DNA of 64,000 nucleotides from CAKMZU01 sp965248335 (GTDB lineage Bacteria > Pseudomonadota > Gammaproteobacteria > Pseudomonadales > DT-91), in the NCBI GenBank assembly GCA_965248335.1, contig CBDFIY010000002.1, forward strand, positions 248,001-312,000, read 5' to 3'. The notes below the pieces were generated by a model. The model ran no database searches. It was given only the letters and a program-made list of their open reading frames with translations, and had not been told where the DNA came from. Shown in pieces: positions 35,360 to 44,320 of the stretch. Within the stretch, counting starts at the first letter, position 1, and each line of letters starts with the position of its first letter. The position numbers were made by a program, and so were the translations under genes.

Positions 35360-36023
35360 GTGATATTTGATGGCGATAATAGGCGCGACGCCACCTAGAA
35401 TCTGCCCTGTCATCATACCCGGTAAGGTGACTAGCCCTGTTGTGGACATTGACGCCAAAATAGGCGCAAAGGATTGTTTTATCGCCGCTTGTACAAAAGA
35501 CAAGGAGGCTTGTTTGGGGGTTGCCCCTAAAGCCAGTGCGCCTTGATACTCGGCTTCTCTTTCTTTGAATCCACCGAATAGGCGTTGAAGGGCAATGATA
35601 TTCCCGCTTAAACAATTACCTAACAACATGCCGGCTGTTGGGATGAGGTATTGTGCCATATAAATCGGCGTTGGTGATAACAAGTAGACTATGATCAGCC
35701 AGAGTAGTGGGAGCATACCCAGAGATAATCCCAATAGAACAGGCAAATAAAGAAACTTTTTAGGCAATTTAGCTTTGCTGATAATGGCACTGGCGCCTAC
35801 GAGCAGCATAATAAGCAGCCATGCGATATTGATCCAAAGACTATCGAGTAAAAAAAGGTATTGTAGATAGAGTCCAACTAAGATGAGTTGCACTGTCATA
35901 CGGATGACGCTCCATGTCACGCGTCATTCTTAGCTGAAAGTAGAACCCGATCGCTATAGGGATGGATAGTACCAACATAAATAGCCCTAAATGCAACCAG
36001 CTAATATATCCATTATGCAGCAT
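35360..36023 (-). pseudogene. 5' part of fetB-like ABC permease, broken by frameshift and IS200
   Basis: FetB/UPF0014 membrane permeases export iron with an ATPase partner. Two frames are needed. 36023 onward gives the first helix (MLHNGYISWLHLGLFMLVLS to MTRDM). The second, open from 35920, continues WSVIRMTVQLILVGLYLQY, then PTAGMLLGNC, LGATPKQAS, LVTLPGMMTGQILGG and AIKYH, where IS200 sequence begins. A 5-base deletion near 35912-35921 (loss of one GACAT copy) explains the frame change. No fetA ATPase gene is adjacent. The gene is dead twice over. Confidence 0.85.
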
Positions 36024-36144
36024 CTTGTCGGTATAAAATGAAAAGCGTTGTAATAAAAACAGCCCTCAGGGTGAGTGAATAGTCAGAGCTTTTTGGGGCG
36101 AGAGGCGATGATAATTTAGGCCGCCTCTCTGAAAGTCTATTTTG

Positions 36145-37941
36145 CTAAAAGCCCTTTGCGGTTCCTTCTCGCCTTGAATCAGCAACGCCTAACAGTCGGC
36201 CTTTTTCAATGCGGATGGCATGTATGCCACTGGTGAGCGGGCGCTCTTGTATTTCGTGCCCAAGTTTGATTAATGCATTTTTTAAAGCCTGCGGCGTATC
36301 ATCTTCAACGGTCGCTTCGAGTCTATTAGGGTTGCTGATGTGGCTGCTGTCAATAGCGTCCTCAAGTGTGGCATCTAAAAATAGGTGCTGAGCAATCGTT
36401 TTCGCAACATAAGGAATAATCCAGGAGCCACCGGGTGAGCCGATAATAAGCAGTGGATTATTGGCCTTGTCAAAAATAATCATCGGAGCCATTGAGCTGC
36501 GTGGTCGCTTTTGAGGTTCAATACGGTTTGCAATTTTTGAGTCATCGATATTTTTGGGTGTGAAAGAAAAGTCGGTCAGTTGATTATTAAGGATGAAGCC
36601 ATCAACCATAATGCGTGAGCCAAACGCGTGTTCAATCGAGCTGGTCATGCTGACGATATTGCCTTGCGGGTCGATGATTGACAGATGTGTGGTTGAGGGC
36701 ATGTTGGGTGATTTGACGCGAACATAGTCTGCATCCTCAATCACTCCAGCCTTGCGTACGAGATCGCTTGCTTTTAGTAACGGTAGCTGTTTTGTACGAC
36801 GTGCTTGGAAGCTTTCAGACAGTAAAGGTTTCAAAGGAATTTTTACAAATTTGGGGTCAGCCATGAATTTATTTCTGTCAGCAAAAGCCAGTTTCGATGC
36901 TTCGATAAAACGGTGATAAAATGCAGCCGAATCATAACGCAGGCCGTAAAATTCTGGGGTTTTTGTAAGGATATTGAGGGTTTCTATAACGGTAAAGGGG
37001 CCTGATGATGGGGGCGGTGAGCCACAAAAGGTGTAATCCGCAATGGTTTTACAGAGCGGGCTTTCAACGGGGCTTTTATAGAGAGAGAAATCTTTTTCAC
37101 TGAGCACACCTTTTTTCACGGGGTCATGTCTTACAGCCTGAACGATGTTTTTAGGGAGATCACTTTTATAAAAGTAATCGGCACCCTTATTGGCGATTAA
37201 CGTCAGGGTTTTGGCTAGGGCAGGATTTTTTAACAGAGAACCAATGGGTTTTGGGTTGCCATTTTCTTGATAGAAATAAGCGCGTAGTGTCTCATTACTG
37301 ATGCCTTTAGGGCTTTGTTTTAGCGCTTGTAGTGAGCTATGGAGCCGCTCTGAAATCATAAACCCTTTTTTTGATAGGGCAATGGCAGGTTCGAATAATG
37401 TTTTCCAAGGTAATTTACCGTAAAGTTTATGCGCGTTATTGAGCATAGCAATAATGCCGGGTACGCCTACGGCGTAGCCGCCGACAACAGCATCAAAGAA
37501 TGGCATGGGTTTGTTTTTCTCGATAAGAAAAAAGTCTTCGTTTACAGCGAGCGGCGCTGTTTCTCGGCCGTTAAAGTGGGTAAGTTTTCGTTTCTTTTTA
37601 TCGTAATGCAATAAAAAGCCACCACCACCAATGCCAGATGCTTGTGGCTCGACGAGGTTAAGCACTAACTGTGCAGCTATAGCGGCATCTACAGCGCTTC
37701 CACCTTTTAGTAGTATGGCAGTAGCTGCATCCGTGGCATAGGCATTGGCTGTAACCACCATAGCTGAAGAGCCGTTGGCTGTTTTTACGCCTTGCTTTAC
37801 TGAGGCCACCTCAGGATGAATGTCATCCTCAATAGCCATGGATACTTGAGCGAGTACCATGACGCATATTATGCTAACCGCTAAAAAAAATGATGGGTTT
37901 AAGACGAAGAAAGTGTGTTTAATGCGTTGAATTTTTTCCAT
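36145..37941 (-). CDS. ggt: Gamma-glutamyltransferase
   Basis: 598 aa precursor of a periplasmic N-terminal nucleophile hydrolase that cleaves gamma-glutamyl bonds of glutathione. Signal/anchor segment about 10-36. Large-subunit motifs SGIGGGGFLLHYD (102-114) and FNGRETAP. Autocleavage occurs before T417 in MPSTTHLSIID, making the small subunit with nucleophile Thr, followed by DPQGNIVSMTSSIEHAFGSR. The oxyanion/substrate segments SSMAPMI and GSPGGSWI are present. The first 43 bases of the gene overlap the end of the ferredoxin gene. Confidence 0.95.
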   Translation of the reverse strand: MEKIQRIKHTFFVLNPSFFLAVSIICVMVLAQVSMAIEDDIHPEVASVKQGVKTANGSSAMVVTANAYATDAATAILLKGGSAVDAAIAAQLVLNLVEPQASGIGGGGFLLHYDKKKRKLTHFNGRETAPLAVNEDFFLIEKNKPMPFFDAVVGGYAVGVPGIIAMLNNAHKLYGKLPWKTLFEPAIALSKKGFMISERLHSSLQALKQSPKGISNETLRAYFYQENGNPKPIGSLLKNPALAKTLTLIANKGADYFYKSDLPKNIVQAVRHDPVKKGVLSEKDFSLYKSPVESPLCKTIADYTFCGSPPPSSGPFTVIETLNILTKTPEFYGLRYDSAAFYHRFIEASKLAFADRNKFMADPKFVKIPLKPLLSESFQARRTKQLPLLKASDLVRKAGVIEDADYVRVKSPNMPSTTHLSIIDPQGNIVSMTSSIEHAFGSRIMVDGFILNNQLTDFSFTPKNIDDSKIANRIEPQKRPRSSMAPMIIFDKANNPLLIIGSPGGSWIIPYVAKTIAQHLFLDATLEDAIDSSHISNPNRLEATVEDDTPQALKNALIKLGHEIQERPLTSGIHAIRIEKGRLLGVADSRREGTAKGF

Positions 37942-38156
37942 AATTCTTCTTCGGTTTCCATGTGTTTGGGGTCAAGGGGGATACAGTCAATAGGGCAGAC
38001 TTGTTGGCATTGTGGATCATCGTAGTGTCCTACGCATTCCGTGCATTTAGTATGATCAATCTCGTATATCTCAAGGCCCTGGTAGATGGCATCGTTAGGA
38101 CATTCAGGTTCGCAAACATCGCAATTGATGCATTCTTCTGTGATTTTTAGCGCCAT
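37899..38156 (-). CDS. yfhL: YfhL-family 2x[4Fe-4S] ferredoxin
   Basis: 85 aa. Two clusters are predicted: CINCDVCEPECP near the N-terminus and CTECVGHYDDPQCQQVCPIDC with the long inter-Cys loop characteristic of YfhL/Alvin-type ferredoxins. Located 2 bases after coaD, the usual neighbour (coaD-fdx) in gammaproteobacteria. Its electron partner is not known from sequence. Confidence 0.95.
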   Translation of the reverse strand: MALKITEECINCDVCEPECPNDAIYQGLEIYEIDHTKCTECVGHYDDPQCQQVCPIDCIPLDPKHMETEEELWKKFNALNTLSSS

Positions 38157-38158
38157 AA

Positions 38159-38638
38159 TTAACTCGGGAATTTAGCAGATAACGCGTTGAGCACATGTGG
38201 GTGCACAAAAGTGGAAACGTCACCTTGCATGCCGGATATTTCGCGGATCAATGATGATGAGATAAAACTATATTCACGTGCAGGCGTCAAAAAGATGGTT
38301 TCGAAGTCGGGTAGCATAGCCTGATTCATGTTAGCCATTTGAAATTCATAGTCAAAGTCGGTCATGCTGCGAACGCCGCGAAGTACGGCGCTGGCTTGGT
38401 AAGTTTTTGCCAGATCGACAATAAGCCCAGAAAATCCAACAACCTCAATATTATCAAGGTGTGAAAGTACGTTTTCGCAGAGGGAAATACGTTCATCAAG
38501 GGTAAACAGCGGCGACTTACTTCGACTGGATGCAATGGATAAAACAACCTTGTCGAAAAGCTTTGCTGCACGCTCGATGAGGTTGATGTGACCGAGTGTT
38601 ATGGGGTCAAAGGTGCCGGGATAAATGATTGTTGTCAT
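38159..38638 (-). CDS. coaD: Phosphopantetheine adenylyltransferase
   Basis: 159 aa. Fourth step of coenzyme A synthesis. Nucleotidyltransferase motif YPGTFDPITLGHINLIERA at the N-terminus includes the T/HxGH ATP-binding site. RGVRSMTDFDYEFQMANMN in the middle and EYSFISSSLIREI near the end are typical. Full length. Upstream neighbour is rsmD, as in many gammaproteobacteria. Confidence 0.98.
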   Translation of the reverse strand: MTTIIYPGTFDPITLGHINLIERAAKLFDKVVLSIASSRSKSPLFTLDERISLCENVLSHLDNIEVVGFSGLIVDLAKTYQASAVLRGVRSMTDFDYEFQMANMNQAMLPDFETIFLTPAREYSFISSSLIREISGMQGDVSTFVHPHVLNALSAKFPS

Positions 38639-38667
38639 AAGTGCAAATTCTAGCTAAATAGTGGGGG

Positions 38668-39276
38668 CTAAACAACGACAGGCCGCATAACTGTGAATAA
38701 AAGGCTTCGTACTTGGCCAAACTGCTTTTCTCTGTGCAGTTTTAATGAGGAGTCAATTTGGGGTGCAGGGTCTGTTTTAGCTGTTTCGATGTAGATCCAT
38801 GCATTATCAGCAATAAGTTGCCGTTTAAAAAGCGTATCCAGACATTCATTGATGAGTGCCGTATTACCGTAAGGCGGGTCAATGAAGATGAGGTCAAAAG
38901 GTTTATCGCAAGGCAGTTGTTTTAGCGTATCAGGAAGTGCGCCAGCAAACGTCGTGCTTCGGGTGTCACCGAGCTGCTTTAAATTGCCCTCAATTGTGCG
39001 ACAAACGAGAGGCTCTGCATCCATAAAAGTGCAATGTTCTGCGCCTCGTGAAAGGCATTCCATGCCAAGCGCACCACTGCCTGTAAATAAGTCGAGGCAG
39101 TTTTTGTCAAAGATATCATTGGCTAGCCAGTTAAAAAGTGTCTCACGCGCACGAGAAGGCGTCGGCCTTAAGCTTTTTGTTGTCGGAAAAGTGATTTTTC
39201 GTCGACGCCATAAACCGCTGATGAGAGTAAAGTGGCTATAACTCGGCGAATTAGTAGGTGATTTTTTACGTTTCAT
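38668..39276 (-). CDS. rsmD: 16S rRNA (guanine966-N2)-methyltransferase
   Basis: 202 aa from the ATG at 39276. A longer frame to 39342 is unlikely because it would run into the region upstream of ftsY. SAM-binding NCLDLFTGSGALGMECLSRG and the catalytic FIDPPYGN (a (D/N)PPY motif for exocyclic-amine methylation) are present, plus the N-terminal RPTPSRARETLFNWL signature. Divergent from ftsY, the standard rsmD-ftsY arrangement. Confidence 0.94.
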   Translation of the reverse strand: MKRKKSPTNSPSYSHFTLISGLWRRRKITFPTTKSLRPTPSRARETLFNWLANDIFDKNCLDLFTGSGALGMECLSRGAEHCTFMDAEPLVCRTIEGNLKQLGDTRSTTFAGALPDTLKQLPCDKPFDLIFIDPPYGNTALINECLDTLFKRQLIADNAWIYIETAKTDPAPQIDSSLKLHREKQFGQVRSLLFTVMRPVVV

Positions 39277-39356
39277 TGTAAAATGTTTATTTTGAATCCC
39301 GCGCATGATACCACACCAAGGGTGTGTAGGTGTTATGTGCAACCAAAGGTTAATGT

Positions 39357-40415
39357 ATGTCGAGCGAAGAAAAAAAAGGTTTTTTTCAAAGACGCCGTGA
39401 AGCGAAAGCCGCCAAGCAGCAAAGTGACATTGAGAGTCAGCAGGTCGAGCCGGATGTTGATGGTCTTAATGAAGAAAATGATGGTAAGCCCAAGCTTTTT
39501 TCGCGATTAAAAAAAGGTCTGAGTCGGACGGGGGGAGCCTTATCGTCAGGGATAGGTAATCTCTTTTTAGGGCAGCGAGAGATTGATGATGACTTGCTCG
39601 AAGAGATTGAAACTCAGCTACTTGTTGCTGATGTGGGCGTTGATGCCACGAAACAAATTATTGATAGCTTAGCTCAGCAAGTTGAGCGAAAAGAGCTTGA
39701 TGATGCTAACGCACTGTTTGACGCTCTGAAAGTTGAACTTGCGAGTATTCTTCAGCCGAGTGAAAAACCACTCACCTTCGATGCAGTAAAAAAACCGTTC
39801 GTGATGTTGGTCGTAGGTGTTAATGGGGTAGGGAAAACCACAACCATTGGCAAAATGGCCAAACGCTTCCAAACTGATGGTAAGCGAGTGATGTTGGCGG
39901 CAGGCGATACTTTCCGAGCGGCGGCAGTTGAGCAACTTAAGATTTGGGGTGACCGTAATAGTGTTCCTGTGATCGCACAAGATACCGGCGCGGATAGCGC
40001 CTCGGTGATTTATGATGCGATACAAGCTGCGCAAGCGCGTGATATCGATGTTTTAATTGCCGATACCGCAGGACGCCTGCATAACAAAGATAACTTGATG
40101 GAAGAGTTGAAAAAAGTGGTGCGTGTCATGAAAAAGTTGGATGTTGATGCGCCACATGAAGTGATGCTGGTATTGGATGCCGGTACTGGGCAGAATGCAT
40201 TGACTCAGGCTAAGCACTTTCAAAAAGTCGTGGGTGTAACGGGGTTAAGTTTGACGAAGCTCGATGGTACAGCAAAAGGCGGGATCATTTTTGCAATCAG
40301 CAAGCAGCTCGGTTTGCCGATACGTTTTATCGGTGTGGGTGAGCAAATCGAAGATTTACGCCCTTTTGAAGCACAAGAATTTGTGGATGCGTTGTTTGCT
40401 GAAGATTTTGCTTAA
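39357..40415 (+). CDS. ftsY: Signal recognition particle receptor FtsY
   Basis: 352 aa. Short acidic/basic A domain, then N domain and SRP-type GTPase with P-loop VNGVGKTTTIGKMA, DTAGRLHNKDNLMEELKK spread over the G3 region, and TKLDGTAKGG (G4). Works with Ffh in membrane targeting. First gene of the ftsY-ftsE-ftsX-rpoH cluster; ftsE follows after 11 bases. Confidence 0.97.
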   Translation: MSSEEKKGFFQRRREAKAAKQQSDIESQQVEPDVDGLNEENDGKPKLFSRLKKGLSRTGGALSSGIGNLFLGQREIDDDLLEEIETQLLVADVGVDATKQIIDSLAQQVERKELDDANALFDALKVELASILQPSEKPLTFDAVKKPFVMLVVGVNGVGKTTTIGKMAKRFQTDGKRVMLAAGDTFRAAAVEQLKIWGDRNSVPVIAQDTGADSASVIYDAIQAAQARDIDVLIADTAGRLHNKDNLMEELKKVVRVMKKLDVDAPHEVMLVLDAGTGQNALTQAKHFQKVVGVTGLSLTKLDGTAKGGIIFAISKQLGLPIRFIGVGEQIEDLRPFEAQEFVDALFAEDFA

Positions 40416-40426
40416 TGGAATAGCGG

Positions 40427-41080
40427 ATGATTAGATTTGATAATGTCAGTAAGCGTTACCCGACGGGGTTTGAAGCTTTGCAAAATGTGAGTTTTGAAGT
40501 GGATGCGCAGGAAATGGTTTTTCTTACGGGGCATTCAGGCGCAGGTAAAAGCACATTGCTGAAATTGATCACCATGATTGAACGGCAGACGCGAGGTCAG
40601 ATTGTCATCGATGGAGAGGATTTGTCGTTAAAAAAGAACCGTAAGATTCCTTATCATCGACGTCAAATGGGGGTGGTGTTTCAAAATCATCACCTGCTTT
40701 TTGATCGTAGCGTGTTTGATAATGTTGCACTCCCTTTGCAAGTCATTGGATTTCCTGAGCGAGATATCGCACGGCGCGTGCGTGCTGCTCTAGATAAAGT
40801 CGGCTTGCTGGATAAAGAGAAGCAAAACCCGATTGCGCTCTCAGGTGGGCAGCAACAACGTGTGGGCATTGCACGTGCAGTGGTACACAAGCCTAAAATT
40901 TTACTGGCCGATGAGCCGACGGGTAACCTTGACGATGAAATCTCCTCTGAGATTATGTATTTGTTCCGACAGTTTAACCATGTTGGGGTTACGGTGATGA
41001 TTGCAACACACGATCGCCATCTGCTTGATGTAAAACAGTGTCGAAATATTGAGCTAGATCATGGGGCGCTTGTCGGCTAG
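40427..41080 (+). CDS. ftsE: Cell division ATP-binding protein FtsE
   Basis: 217 aa ABC ATPase. Walker A GHSGAGKST (about 36-44), Q-loop VVFQNHHLL, signature LSGGQQQR, Walker B ILLADEPTGNLD and H-loop ATHD. Partner of FtsX; the pair controls peptidoglycan amidase activity at the division site. Confidence 0.97.
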   Translation: MIRFDNVSKRYPTGFEALQNVSFEVDAQEMVFLTGHSGAGKSTLLKLITMIERQTRGQIVIDGEDLSLKKNRKIPYHRRQMGVVFQNHHLLFDRSVFDNVALPLQVIGFPERDIARRVRAALDKVGLLDKEKQNPIALSGGQQQRVGIARAVVHKPKILLADEPTGNLDDEISSEIMYLFRQFNHVGVTVMIATHDRHLLDVKQCRNIELDHGALVG

Positions 41081-41087
41081 GGATGAT

Positions 41088-42089
41088 ATGTTGTCAAGGA
41101 AAAAGCCATTGAGTTCATCTAAAGTATCCGGCGCTGAGCGGCACGGCCTGAGTTTTTCTGTGCTCGTTCGTGCTTATTTTTTAGAGCATTGGCGGGTGAT
41201 TAAGTCGACAAGTAAGAAATTAAGGGCGGCCCCTGTCGATACCTTTATGACGTGCGCAGCAATTGCTATTGCGCTGGCGTTGCCGGTAGGCTTTTACCTC
41301 TTCCTTAATAATATGCAAGCTTTTGGCCCTCAATGGGAGGGGCATACACAAATTTCTTTGTTTCTGAAGCAAGATAAAACAGAAGTGGACGGCCAGAAAT
41401 TACAAGAAAAACTGATGCTTTGGCTTGAAGTTAATTCGGTAAATTTGATTTCCAAAGAAGCTGCTTTAGCTGAGTTTCAGGAAGTTTCTGGCATTAAAGA
41501 CGTCGTTAATACGCTCGACAAAAACCCTTTGCCCGTCGTGCTTGAAGTGCTGCCTACACAGCAACATAAAACAGCCGAAAATGCTGAAAAATTGCTGAAC
41601 AAGCTTCAAAAGGAGGCGGTGGTCGATATCGCACAACTGGATCTGGCTTGGGTGCAAAGGTTGTCTGTCATGGTGGAGATTGGACATCGTATTGCCTTGG
41701 GGATGATTTTGTTTTTGTCTGCGGGTGTTTTATTGGTCGTAGGCAATACTATCCGGCTGGAAATAGAAAGCAGGCGTGCCGAGATTGAAGTGGCTCAGCT
41801 TGTTGGTGCAACATCTGCTTTTGTGAGGCGACCTTTCCTTTATACAGGCATTGCTTATGGGTTTATTGGTGGGGTGCTGGCTATGCTTATTTTGTCCATC
41901 GCTTTATATTTCTTAAGTGAACCTGTTGCGGAGCTGTCAGGTTTGTATAATAAAACACAACCCATACTTACGTTAGGATTTTCAGACTCTCTTTCATTAC
42001 TCTTCATGGCTGTTCTTCTTGGCTTTGTTGGGGCATGGTTGTCTGTGAATCGGCATTTAGAGAAGTTAAGTTCTGCCGATAGGTGCTAG
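41088..42089 (+). CDS. ftsX: Cell division protein FtsX
   Basis: 333 aa from the ATG at 41088, just after the ftsE stop; a start at 41061 inside ftsE is possible. Four membrane spans: one near the N-terminus (CAAIAIALALPVGFYLFLNN) followed by a periplasmic loop that would bind an amidase activator, then three at the C-terminus. The cytoplasmic-facing ESRRAEIEVAQLVGATSAFVRRPF segment is the conserved FtsX motif. Confidence 0.94.
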   Translation: MLSRKKPLSSSKVSGAERHGLSFSVLVRAYFLEHWRVIKSTSKKLRAAPVDTFMTCAAIAIALALPVGFYLFLNNMQAFGPQWEGHTQISLFLKQDKTEVDGQKLQEKLMLWLEVNSVNLISKEAALAEFQEVSGIKDVVNTLDKNPLPVVLEVLPTQQHKTAENAEKLLNKLQKEAVVDIAQLDLAWVQRLSVMVEIGHRIALGMILFLSAGVLLVVGNTIRLEIESRRAEIEVAQLVGATSAFVRRPFLYTGIAYGFIGGVLAMLILSIALYFLSEPVAELSGLYNKTQPILTLGFSDSLSLLFMAVLLGFVGAWLSVNRHLEKLSSADRC

Positions 42090-42165
42090 ACACTGAAGGT
42101 CTGCCTGTGTTTCTACGTAGGAACTTTATAGAGGGTAGCGCATCTAAAATGGGAGTGATAGAATC

Positions 42166-42214
42166 AAAATAATGCCTCTAAAAATAACGCTTCTGTTTTT
42201 AGAGGCATTATTTT
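42166..42214 (+). promoter_or_regulatory. Strong hairpin directly upstream of the rpoH ribosome-binding site
   Basis: Arms at 42166-42184 and 42196-42214 are perfectly complementary over 19 bp with an 11-base loop. The second arm ends in four T and is immediately followed by GGAGAGAG and the rpoH ATG at 42226. It looks like a terminator for ftsX, but transcripts reaching rpoH must pass through it unless they start within 11 bases of the ATG. It may act as terminator, attenuator or temperature-sensitive structure. Confidence 0.7.
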
Positions 42215-42225
42215 GGAGAGAGTTA

Positions 42226-43080
42226 ATGACTAAAGACATACAGATTGCCCGCATTCTATCTCCAGGTGGCGATCTTAATGCATATATTCAAAATATAAGT
42301 GTAATTCCTATATTAACAGTTGAGGAAGAGAAAGCCTTATCTGAAGCCTATTACTACCAAGAAGATCTTGATGCTGCACGGCAACTTATTTTGTCACATC
42401 TACGTTTTGTCATGCACATTGCTAAAAGCTATAAAGGGTATGGTTTACCCGTTGCCGACCTTGTTCAAGAAGGGAACGTTGGGTTGATGAAAGCTGTCAA
42501 GCGTTTCAATCCTGAAAAAGGCGTACGTCTTGTCTCCTTCGCTGTGCACTGGATCAAAGCTGAGATGCATGAGTATATCTTGCGGAACTGGCGTATTGTT
42601 AAAGTCGCCACGACAAAGGCGCAGCGTAAATTGTTTTTTAACCTGCGTGGCGCAAAAAAGCGTTTGCATTGGTTGAGTCATGAAGAAGCTAAAGTCATTG
42701 CTGAAGATTTAGGTGTTGCTGTCGCCGAAGTGCAAAAAATGGAAGGCCGATTAGCGGCGTTTGATTTAGGCTTTGATGGCCCAGATGATGATAGTGATGA
42801 CGCCGTGGTACAAGCGCCTGCACTCTACTTAGATGATATTTCACAAGACCCTGCGTTACAGCTTGAAAATACCGACTGGCAAGAAAATAGTAAATTAGGT
42901 TTATATACGGCGCTTTCAGGTCTTGATGAGCGAAGCCGAGAAATTATTCAAGCGCGTTGGTTGAGTGAAGAAAAAGCAACCTTGCATGATCTTGCTGCGA
43001 AATATGGCATCTCGGCTGAGCGTATTCGCCAGATTGAAAAAAATGCAATGAATAAAGTCAAAGCGGCATTGCTCGTATAA
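42226..43080 (+). CDS. rpoH: RNA polymerase sigma-32 factor
   Basis: 284 aa from the ATG at 42226 with GGAGAG upstream; the frame extends to 42172 but that part lies in a hairpin. Heat-shock sigma factor. Region 2 with RFVMHIAKSYKGYGLPVADLVQEGNVGLMKAVKRF spans about 54-92 and includes the core-binding motif. The RpoH-specific QRKLFFNLR box lies near 130. Region 4 with LHDLAAKYGISAERIRQIEKNAM binds the -35 element. Normal position after ftsX. Confidence 0.97.
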   Translation: MTKDIQIARILSPGGDLNAYIQNISVIPILTVEEEKALSEAYYYQEDLDAARQLILSHLRFVMHIAKSYKGYGLPVADLVQEGNVGLMKAVKRFNPEKGVRLVSFAVHWIKAEMHEYILRNWRIVKVATTKAQRKLFFNLRGAKKRLHWLSHEEAKVIAEDLGVAVAEVQKMEGRLAAFDLGFDGPDDDSDDAVVQAPALYLDDISQDPALQLENTDWQENSKLGLYTALSGLDERSREIIQARWLSEEKATLHDLAAKYGISAERIRQIEKNAMNKVKAALLV

Positions 43081-43123
43081 ATTAAATCAATAAAAAAAGA
43101 AAAGCCACGTAGTATGGCTTAGT

Positions 43124-43504
43124 ATGCTTATGTGGATTATAACTTTCGCCGCCCTTGGTGGGTTTTTAGCTGTGTTGATGGGAGCAAGCGCTGACCATCT
43201 ACTGAAAGGCAACCTTTCTTTAGATGCTTATTCGCAGATTCAAACGGCTATTGATTATCAATTTGTACATGCATTAATTTTGGTGCTAGTAGGTATTCTG
43301 CAGTATTTAGCGATACTGCGCCAGCGCTGGCTTACCTTCTCGGCTTGGGCGTTTATTGTTGGTCTTCTGGCTTTCTCTGGTGGGTTGTATGCACATGCAA
43401 TATTTGCTCTCCCTTATATCGTCTACATTGTTCCTTTTGGCGGTTTATCCTTGATGATAGGCTGGCTGCTTCTTTTATTTTCCTCATTACCTACACGTTC
43501 CTGA
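43124..43504 (+). CDS. DUF423 family membrane protein (YgdD-like)
   Basis: 126 aa with four membrane spans. Typical DUF423 features: an N-terminal helix containing LGGFLAVLMGASADHLL, an AIDYQFVHALILVLVG helix, and FSGGLYAHAIFALPYIVYIVPFGGLSLMIGW. Function unknown. Its TGA overlaps the trmB ATG by one base, so the two are probably co-translated. Confidence 0.9.
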   Translation: MLMWIITFAALGGFLAVLMGASADHLLKGNLSLDAYSQIQTAIDYQFVHALILVLVGILQYLAILRQRWLTFSAWAFIVGLLAFSGGLYAHAIFALPYIVYIVPFGGLSLMIGWLLLLFSSLPTRS

Positions 43505-44193
43505 TGACTGAAAAAAAAATAATTAATCGAAAAATAAAGAGTTTTGTCTTACGTACGGGCAGAATGACGCCAGGGCAGGCGAGCGCTTATGAAGCTAAAT
43601 GGCCGGTGTTTGGCTTGCACAAAGATGATGGGTTGCTCAATTTCTCAGACGTTTTTAATCGTGAAGCGGATACCATACTTGAAATTGGCTTTGGGATGGG
43701 TGACTCCCTGTATCAAATGGCACAGGATAATCCTAATAAAAACTATGTAGGCGTTGAGGTACATACTCCAGGGGTTGGCCGGTTGTTAAATTTGGCTTCA
43801 GAAGGTGAGGTGGATAACCTCAGGATTTTTGAAGATGATGCAGTGAAGGTTATTGAGCACTGTGTTCCCGATGACAGCCTCGCAGGCGTACAAATTTTTT
43901 TCCCTGATCCTTGGCACAAAACAAAACATCAGAAGCGCCGGATTGTACAGTCTGCTTTTATTCATCAGATTACAGATAAACTAAAGGTCGGCGGTTTTAT
44001 CCATTTGGCAACGGATTGGGAGCATTATGCTAAGCACATGATGTCCGTATTGAGCGAGAATGAAGGCATAGAGAATCAGCAACTGGAGGGGGATTTTTAT
44101 GAGCGGCCAGCGACTCGCCCTTGGACGAAGTTTGAACGCCGCGGTCAAAAACTAGGACATGGTGTGTGGGATTTGATGTTCAAAAAAAAATAA
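43504..44193 (+). CDS. trmB: tRNA (guanine-N7)-methyltransferase
   Basis: 229 aa from the ATG at 43504, overlapping the DUF423 stop; the same frame is open further upstream but lies in the DUF423 gene. SAM-binding LEIGFGMGDSLYQMA, conserved VGVEVHTPGVGRLL, and the catalytic IFFPDPWHKTKHQKRR segment. Methylates G46 in the tRNA variable loop. Confidence 0.96.
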   Translation: MTEKKIINRKIKSFVLRTGRMTPGQASAYEAKWPVFGLHKDDGLLNFSDVFNREADTILEIGFGMGDSLYQMAQDNPNKNYVGVEVHTPGVGRLLNLASEGEVDNLRIFEDDAVKVIEHCVPDDSLAGVQIFFPDPWHKTKHQKRRIVQSAFIHQITDKLKVGGFIHLATDWEHYAKHMMSVLSENEGIENQQLEGDFYERPATRPWTKFERRGQKLGHGVWDLMFKKK

Positions 44194-44320
44194 TTAAAAA
44201 ATAAAAATATTACGCAACAAAAATATATCTCTCTCTATACTTAGTTTGATCTCGTCGTATTTGTTGATCTGCATAGATGTCTTGTTTTTAATAAAACTAA
44301 TAAAAAAAACAGGAGCCAAG

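Noticed and set aside
36080..36136. GAGAGGCG/CGCCTCTC inverted repeat as the ggt terminator
   Set aside because: There is no T tract on either strand next to the stem, so termination is not supported.
43345..43503. Longer N-terminus for trmB
   Set aside because: The extension lies wholly inside the DUF423 gene and has no TrmB similarity; the ATG at 43504 fits the family.
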